The notes under the pieces were generated by a model. It worked only from the letters and a program-made list of their open reading frames with translations, did no database searches and was not told the origin of the DNA. Both the position numbers and the translations under genes were made by a program. 64,000 bases of DNA from Chaetoderma sp. LZ-2023a (lineage: Eukaryota > Mollusca > Caudofoveata > Chaetodermatida > Chaetodermatidae): the NCBI GenBank assembly GCA_034401795.1, contig CM067372.1, forward strand, positions 22,035,462 through 22,099,461. The letters run 5' to 3'. Positions 57,251 through 64,000 of this stretch are shown one piece after another. Position 1 is the first letter of the stretch. Every line of letters starts with the position of its first letter.

Positions 57251-59960
57251 CGTAACATAACAACACAGCTTGACATTAGTTTCAGCATATTAAATAGCTT
57301 ACCTGTGCAGTTATCTTGAACGTGTAGATGCTTGCAATTCAGCGTTCAAAATGTTAAAATCTAGTCAATCATGTGTACACAGTGGGCGTAGCTTACATAA
57401 ATGGGCGGGGCATGCCAACAAATCCATCCCTATTTTGCCAGCTTAAGCCGGGCAGTTATAGCGTGTGGAGGGGTGTCCACTATCGGTATAAGATTGTGCT
57501 GAGCTATATATGTTTTCAGCGATAGGATTTTCAATCACACAATCGCTAACCTAGATTTTTTTTATAAACATTAAAATGTGTGCGGAGCACTGTATTGCTT
57601 AGATACTCAATACAGATGTGGCAGAGTGATTTCTGGTTCCCAGAATTCACTTGGTCACGGACGTATTAATATGCAATATGAAATTGTCATTTTCGACATT
57701 TGTATTTGTGGTTTCATCATTTATTGACGAATGGGAACTTCATGTCAAAATCGTTTGGTTTACGTGCTTATGTGTGCTCATTTGAACATTATAGATCCTA
57801 CTGCATTTGGCGTAGAAATGTGTTTGTTGAAAAGGCAATATCAATATAAAAAATCGTTAGTTATGCAGATCATTCAACTCATTATATCAAGTCAGATATC
57901 TTGATCCACGCGGGAGTTAAAATGCACGTATAATGGCCATAGATATCGTATCTACTGGCTAGATTGCACATGGTCGTCATTTCCTTTTTCCGTATATTCT
58001 CACCGCATGTATATTCTCCAAAATACTATGTTTTTTGTTACTAAGCATATTATACAGTCCAATAAAGTGCTTATAATAGCCATTAACATTTTATTTCTAA
58101 TGAAAATATGTAAATTTGCATATGTTTAATTTCTCTTCAAGTTACCAAAATATAATGTAGTCATTTTGGAGACTATATATGCAGCTCATCGTCTGCATCA
58201 GCCAGTAAGCGAATGCCCGGTCATGCGCAATGGGATTTACTGAACTCCGTCATTCACTGTCGCGGAAACTATACCCATAGTGAGGCTATGCGTATGAGCC
58301 ATCTATCCGGTATATATGATATCTATGTTATTGATGCACCCTTTTTTGTGGGCGTAGTATTATTTGGGCGGTTGATGTCAGCCGAATGTGAGATGGCCGC
58401 TAATAGGGAGAATTGAAGTTGTTGACGAAGCTGCCACATCGTCATCAGTGAATATAGTATAACGAAGCTGCTCAATGGGGGCGGGTGGGGTGGGGGTGTG
58501 TGGGTGGGCGGGGTTCTGTGTTTCTGGCATGGGTAAATTGTTATACCGAATAACTAGACATGTCGTAGAAGACGCCATGCCCAACTGTTATACTAATACC
58601 CTGTGATTATGGATCTTATCTCTGAACACAGTTTTTGACAGTGTGGGATTTGTGTAAAATGAAATATTTGTGAAAATCACGTACGGCGACGGTGGAGATC
58701 TATGTATCGAGTTGGATGTAAATTGAATTTAAACATTTACGACTGGTTTTTAGTGGATATATTCTTTGCAACCTTATCCCGTAACTTGGACACATTGATG
58801 GATTTTATTGTGAACCCATTAGGTGTAGGGTTACTGTTAGTAATGACTCAAACAGATTAATTGTTTAGTGAAGTGTGGCGTAGTCAAATAGTTCTTATTA
58901 TTCATTATATCATATGTGGGATTGTTTTGTAAGCAACGTGTGTACACTGTATCGCTCTATGGAGGCGTGTTCTGTAAATGTTATGAGGAAGAAGTAATGT
59001 GGAACCTGTATTGGTGTTCTTGTCTTTCTTAGCATACAAGCTGAGGATATCACATCTAATTCGACACTCCAATCCAAATTGCTATCCTTAAAAGAACCAG
59101 CGAACAGCCAATCAATATGTGTTTTGTTTTCTCTCAATGATTTCATCGCTAATTGAAATGTCTCTTTAAAAAAAAATATGGCATTATAGTTACGATTACT
59201 CTATCTTACAGAGAACACATAAAATCAAAGCATCGGAGCATATTTACTTGCCGGCACACCCTTTATGTAGCCCGTCGCGTACCTATGTCTTTAGATTTAC
59301 GGACACACCCAATAGTTTCTGAGAATCCGCTGCGCGAATATAATATGTTCTGTACAGTATGGAGGAATTTCCCAAGCCCTGTGAGGATATTACTATTGAT
59401 GCCATTGTGTTTGCTATGGAATCAATACACTGAGTGAGATTTGCGACAGAGCGACGCTAGAATACAGGATGCCAAGCCAATATCGCCAATAAATATAATT
59501 TCCGATGGCATGGATTCCGCCGCTTGTCACGTTCAATATAGTAATGCCATTATTAATGTGCATATAGCTACAAAGGCGTGCTTTCTGCGGAGTATCGGGG
59601 ATCGTGTTCTTGCTGCAGGTAACCGAGATCGATGGATTCTATAGAATACTTGAAACGCGTCGATACATATGCTGCATGTAGTAGATTCCGCAGTCTACTG
59701 TTAAAACATCTCCCAGTGCGACATCAGCTGGGGCGTGATCCATTCCAACAATGCCCCATCCATTTGCAGCCGAGCCTCGCCCATTTTACGCATTTTGGAA
59801 TCGAGTTTGATAATGCAGGCACGCTGTTAAAAAGACCCGAGCTGCTATTAGAAGAGCAGGAATAGCACCTAATGAGCTTAATGAGGACTCATCAAAGTGA
59901 GGTAACATATGTGAACCTTCCGTCAATGCGTGCGTGTCAGTATATAATGTAACTATGCGG
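57251..59960. other. No gene seen; a half foldback arm and a G-rich tract
   Basis: A partial foldback arm lies at about 57268-57300 (TTAGTTTCAGCATATTAAAT). A G-rich stretch (58477-58514) with runs such as GGGGGCGGGTGGGGTGGGGG could form a G-quadruplex. Frames at 59153-59437 and 59632-59865 have no recognisable motifs. The 59845-59905 block recurs at the window end. Confidence 0.4.
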
Positions 59961-59961
59961 G

Positions 59962-60036
59962 TAAGCTGTTGAATACTTTAAAAACATTTGACTGGCTGCC
60001 GTTGCTGCCAGTCAAATTAGTTCCACGATATTCAGG
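59962..60036. repeat. Foldback element with shortened centre
   Basis: GCTGTTGAATACTTTAAAAA and CAGTCAAATTAGTTCCACGA face each other around GCTGCCGTTGCTGCC. Part of the loop side of the right arm is missing. Same family as 50372. Confidence 0.75.
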
Positions 60037-61565
60037 ATAATTCTTATTAAATGGTTTATCAATCAATACGTACACTTCGTACGCTTGACGGAGTTTCCAA
60101 TTTCACGACGGAGCTAGATTCATTCCTGCCTTAAATATGTATTATGGTTGGGACTGAATTGAGTATGACGTCATATACTTGAGCAACAGATTTGATCCAT
60201 CCATCAATTTGCTCTCTCGTAGAAACTAACTCCGCGATGCTTAGCCATAGAGTGCCTTAAGAAGAATGTACGGTTGCCATGCCAAAGTTTCTATCGGCCG
60301 CGCGGAGAGCCAACCACACCAACATATATTGTAAACTGTGTCGCGAACTAATGTAAAATATATGTTATTTAATGTTGTGTCAATTGTTTGTCCTAATTAT
60401 TCATAATGCATCCAACCATGACAGTGGAGTTGTGCATGCTGTGGGCCAACATGGAGTTGACATAGGACGAATTATTTTCATCAGCTGTCATCGCTCACGT
60501 ATGAAATTGCTTAAATTGCGTAAATATACTCACACGCGCACGCACGCACACTCGCGCACACGAACGAATGCAGGCACGCACCAGTGCATAACACACACGA
60601 ATGCTTAGTAGATATTATCACAAGAACTGTATTGTTTTAAACACGCACACAGGCGCACATCTACATACATATTCACGGATCACAACAATGCTACACGCTA
60701 CTTAACTACTAAAATCAGGTAAGAACACAAAGACACTTTTAAAAGTACATTCATATACACACATATATGAACACACTTCCAAATCTTATCTTAATTATTT
60801 TATTTATTTTCATTTAAATCTTATATTCATTATCGTATACGTTCTTATAAACTGCACATTTTCGTCATTATTATAATCTATTATATAGTATTCGGAGCGA
60901 GTCCTAACTAAGTTGGAGACAACTTGTGGCTCAATCCGTGTTGTCCCATGAGCAATAAAAATATGTTTAAATAAATCACTCACCATACATTAGGATATTA
61001 TGATATCAATTTTAAACTAGTAACGTTAAAATCAACCACCACCGCAACCCCCTTCCACGTGTGCAAACTGGCACCATGGTAATGCCATTTCTCATATGAG
61101 GAACATTGAAGCCATGTTTGAAGCCAGTCATGCCTGCCACAGGGAGATATTGATTGCGCTCACAGATGTCCATAGTTCTAAAAAGACAGCGGTACTGCTT
61201 TAGTATTCCATCTTTATGGAGTGATCTAAGTTTGTCTCTGGTATAATTATATCAAGTCAAGTAGAATCCTTTACTGACATCTCAGGGTTGGGATGGGTGA
61301 TGTGCTGTGGGGTGGGGTGGAGCCGTATCGGCGGGTGGGTATCACATGCATGCGCATCTCTTCTCAGAAAGGATACACTCCATAGTAAACTTCATTGAGT
61401 TAGGAAAAATCATCTCTGATCAAATAAAATCTATTCGATTCAAATCAAATCGAAATACCGCCACGGAAACAGGACCATAATGATGGCAGATGTATGGAAA
61501 GGAGCTATCTAACATGCGCTCTCCAAAAGATATTCTAGAATGCTTATTCGCATTAAATGCTTATT
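60037..61565. other. No gene seen
   Basis: CA/CG-rich simple sequence occurs at 60530-60600. G-rich stretch GGGGTGGGGTGG lies near 61311. The stretch 60890-60965 (phrases GCGAGTCCTAACTAAGTT and CCCATGAGCAATAAAAAT) could be the end of a transcribed repeat, since it carries AATAAA. Nothing else is supported. Confidence 0.35.
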
Positions 61566-62310
61566 TAATAATAATAATAATAATAATAATAAAAATAATA
61601 ATCTTTATTTAAGGAGGGTAAATCTTAAGTAGCCTGCTTTTGAAGAGGCGCTCACAGGATCATATATGCACATATATAAATATATACATTATATTGCAAT
61701 ACATGTACACTCCCTCGGTTTAAAACCCTTGCCACATTCTGGAGTAGTTTCCCGTATATTCAAGAACCTATACGTATCAAATACTCTGCTGTAAACAATA
61801 TCTATTTACAAAGTCTAAATAACTCGTACCATTTATTTCTTCGTTTTTTGGCGATAAACATGATGTTTATCCTATAGTAACAGCATGGTTTGACTGTACT
61901 CCTACTTTCTTGAGGTCACATCGTAGCATGCTGCACATATTTATGCAATGTCGTCCTCTGCCAGCTTTGTATTTACTGACTCCAAGTGGGCCGAATTCCG
62001 GCGAACAGCGGCGATGTATTACACATCTTGTATCATTATGCTGTCTTACCATCGGTGGCCAGTGACGGCGCGTATGTATTTGCGGTGGCAGGCATCACGC
62101 TTGTCTAGATCTGGCTTTTGGAACTGGATAGCTGATACAGTCATACAGCATCAAGAATACGCAGTTTACATTGTATAAACGTAGTCTATTTGTCAAGGGC
62201 ATCTTTAATCTACCTATCCAAAGCTTCCAGCAGGAAGTCATGTTCTCCATGACGCAGCGTGCAACACCATGAATATATGTGAATGAACTCTGTTTTGGAT
62301 TCATTCACAA
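61566..62310 (-). pseudogene. LINE 3' fragment 1 with (ATT)n tail
   Basis: On the minus strand the fragment holds RT C-terminal phrases (NRLRLYNVNCVFLMLYDC at 62205-62150; KAGRGRHCINMCSMLRCDLK at about 61970-61905). They are followed by an untranslated part, AATAAAGATTATTATT and an (ATT)n tail on that strand (61603-61566). The tail marks the 3' end typical of CR1/L2-like LINEs. Internal deletions and stops make it dead. Confidence 0.8.
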
Positions 62311-62484
62311 AGAGATTCGCAATTTATAGTTTGCTTGCAGCTATTGGAAGAGGTTCGTCAATAGGTGTATTTTCCATTTTCATTGAGTCCACGTCGCCGG
62401 CATATTCCATCGCTAATGTTATACCCAGTATGGGCACGGGGGAGCCTGTATTACTATTCCACTAATATTAGTACGTGTAGGGGC

Positions 62485-62825
62485 TTACTTTCGTTGCCAG
62501 AGTGAAATCGTATCGATATTGTATGATTGCTGTATTCTGCGGTTGTAGTAGTAGATACATCCTACAGCTGCAATCAGTCCTTCTTCGCTTTGCGCCCACT
62601 GTGCCTTGTCCTCAGCCACAATCATTAGCTTCCACAGATCCATCCATGGTGAATTATAGGCTCTCTGTTCTGGTGTGTCCCCTGTCATCCTTAGCACATG
62701 GCCAAACATGGACCATCTTTGCTGCGCACGTTTTGCGGACAGCTGCGATGTATTACACATCTTGTATAGTGCATCATTGGAAAGTATCCTGTCTGGCCAT
62801 CTGTGTCCAGTGATGGTTAATAGTA
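62485..62825 (-). pseudogene. LINE 3' fragment 2
   Basis: The minus strand encodes HRWPDRILSNDALYKMCN (about 62800-62745), then RWSMFGHVLRM (about 62725-62690) and, after an internal deletion, LMIVAEDKAQWAQSEEGL (about 62630-62577). These are the last parts of a LINE polyprotein behind the RT. It belongs to the same family and strand as the fragments at 61566 and 63310. No tail is visible. Confidence 0.8.
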
Positions 62826-63309
62826 TCTCTCCATAATTAAACGAGTCATCGCAAAAGAGAGAGGATGTGCACGTGTCTGGATATTGAATAACCGGGTAAA
62901 GTATACATTGCCTGTGTTACTGCGCGAACGTCGGTTAATCGCCAAACCGGATCCAGTGGACGTGGGTGCTGGATATGCTGGACGGTGTCTACTGGTACCT
63001 ATTTATGCCAGTGCATATGCGTACATCGTGAGAGAATCGTGGCGTTGACTGTTATTCGTGTCGTTGACTGCGTGTGCCTGACTCTGGATATCAGTGTTTG
63101 AATAGATCTTAGCTTTGTTCTTCGATGATAAGCAACGTTTTGACTGTAAAACTAAATTCTTCGGAAATTGCTCCTTGGTCGATTCTTAGGAAATTGAACT
63201 TTGGTCGAACAGTCAAGTTGAATACGTTTCGATCTTGCAACCACTTGGAGAAATGTTTGACAAACAGAAGAACCCAATTCCTCGAGGCTGGATTCTGGGA
63301 CTGTTAAGT

Positions 63310-63845
63310 CAGGTGTCTGTATGTCTGCAGCTGTAGTGGTAGAACCATTCTACAGCTGCAAGCAGTCCTTCTTCAGTTTTGCCCACTGTGTCTTGTCCTC
63401 AGCCGCAATTCTTAGCTTCCTCAGGTTCATTCATGACTTGAGTGTATCGAGTCCAGCTTTGTTTAGGTCACCTCCTAGCACGCGTAGCAGATTTATGCAA
63501 TGACGTCCTCTCCTGGCTGTGTGTTTGCTGGCTCCGGGTAGGGCGAAGTCCAAGACTATCTGTGCTGATGTCTCTTCTGACACCCTTAACACATGACCAA
63601 ACGTGAACCATCAGGGTGACTTTTACAGACAGCGTCGACGCATTACACATCTTGTATAATGCATCGTTGGAAATTATGCTGTCTGGCCATCGGTGTCCGG
63701 TGATGGTGCGTAGGTGTTTGCGGTGGCAGGCACCGAGTTTGTCTAGAACTGCCTTTGGAGATGCCCAGCTGTTGCAGTTATACAGCATCAAGGATACACA
63801 GGTTGCATTGTATAAACGTAGCCTTTTAATCAAGGGCATCTTTGT
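63310..63845 (-). pseudogene. LINE 3' fragment 3
   Basis: The minus strand encodes IKRLRLYNATCVSLMLYNCN and RKHLRTITGHRWPD (63830-63680), SNDALYKMCNASTLSVKV (about 63675-63620), GRHCINLLRVL in another frame (about 63510-63478), and the tail block LRKLRIAAEDKTQWAKTEEG (about 63425-63365). Frameshifts separate these, and the RFGHVLRM-like block is altered. It is the best-covered copy of the three. Confidence 0.85.
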
Positions 63846-63939
63846 AATGGCGTGTCTGTAATGGTGCTAATCAACGGATTCATGTTGAGGGGCGAAAGGG
63901 AGAACAGATGCTAGAACCCCCGGTGGGGAAGAGACGCGC

Positions 63940-64000
63940 GCTGTTCTAGAAGAGCCGGAATAGCATCTAATGAGCTTAATCAGAACTTATCAGAGTGTGG
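63940..64000 (+). repeat. Short repeat shared with 59845-59905
   Basis: TAATGAGCTTAATCAGAACT here corresponds to TAATGAGCTTAATGAGGACT at 59871, within about 55 alignable bases that also share AGAAGAGC(A/C)GGAATAGCA. It is cut off by the window end, so its full length and type are unknown. Confidence 0.55.

Overview
The window looks like nuclear DNA of an invertebrate animal, probably marine. The reasons are a decayed Polinton/Maverick (adintovirus-like) element, three kinds of animal retrotransposon or transposase relics (LINE, DIRS/Ngaro-type, piggyBac), foldback elements, long microsatellites, and no compact operons or ribosome binding sites. I cannot name the species. I saw no intact host gene, rRNA, tRNA or CRISPR array.

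Positions 1 to about 12,500 are one Polinton/Maverick remnant, visibly richer in G+C than the rest. Its left end lies outside the window. Plus-strand genes run through small membrane and putative virion proteins (704-4391), a FtsK/HerA-type packaging ATPase (4746-5379), more small proteins (5387-7177) and a DDE integrase (about 7190-8143). A long protein-primed type B DNA polymerase lies on the minus strand (8135-11733) and converges on the integrase with a 9-base overlap. Most larger genes carry frameshifts or stops. The integrase has lost its catalytic glutamate. A piece of a diverged polymerase gene is embedded in the opposite direction at 4364-4470. A 77-bp tandem array (12078-12518) and a cysteine-rich ORF (12509-12766) follow the polymerase start. 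In a working element the packaging ATPase and capsid-like proteins would build virions, and polymerase plus integrase would copy and insert the genome. This copy cannot do so unaided.

Positions 13,000-64,000 are A+T-rich and dominated by diverged dispersed repeats that recur in both orientations. Family A (13.0-17.4, 34.1-36.1, 43.4-45.3 and 50.2-53.5 kb) contains foldback elements, and one copy has an inverted segment starting at such an element. Family F2 (22.1-25.9, 37.9-40.3 reversed, 45.3-47.1 kb) carries an internal CT tract. Family F3 (29.0-29.5, 36.6-37.8 reversed, 42.6-43.2, 47.1-48.6 kb) carries a 21-bp minisatellite and/or a trinucleotide tract. Set into this are a very homogeneous 66-bp satellite of about 32 units (19256-21375), an uninterrupted 493-bp ACGC tract (48962-49454), a 100-bp hairpin with 29-bp arms (49731-49830), a LINE relic with a hairpin inserted beside its catalytic motif (30432-31400), a piggyBac transposase relic next to a DIRS/Ngaro relic (40345-42560), and three same-strand LINE 3' fragments (61566-63845).
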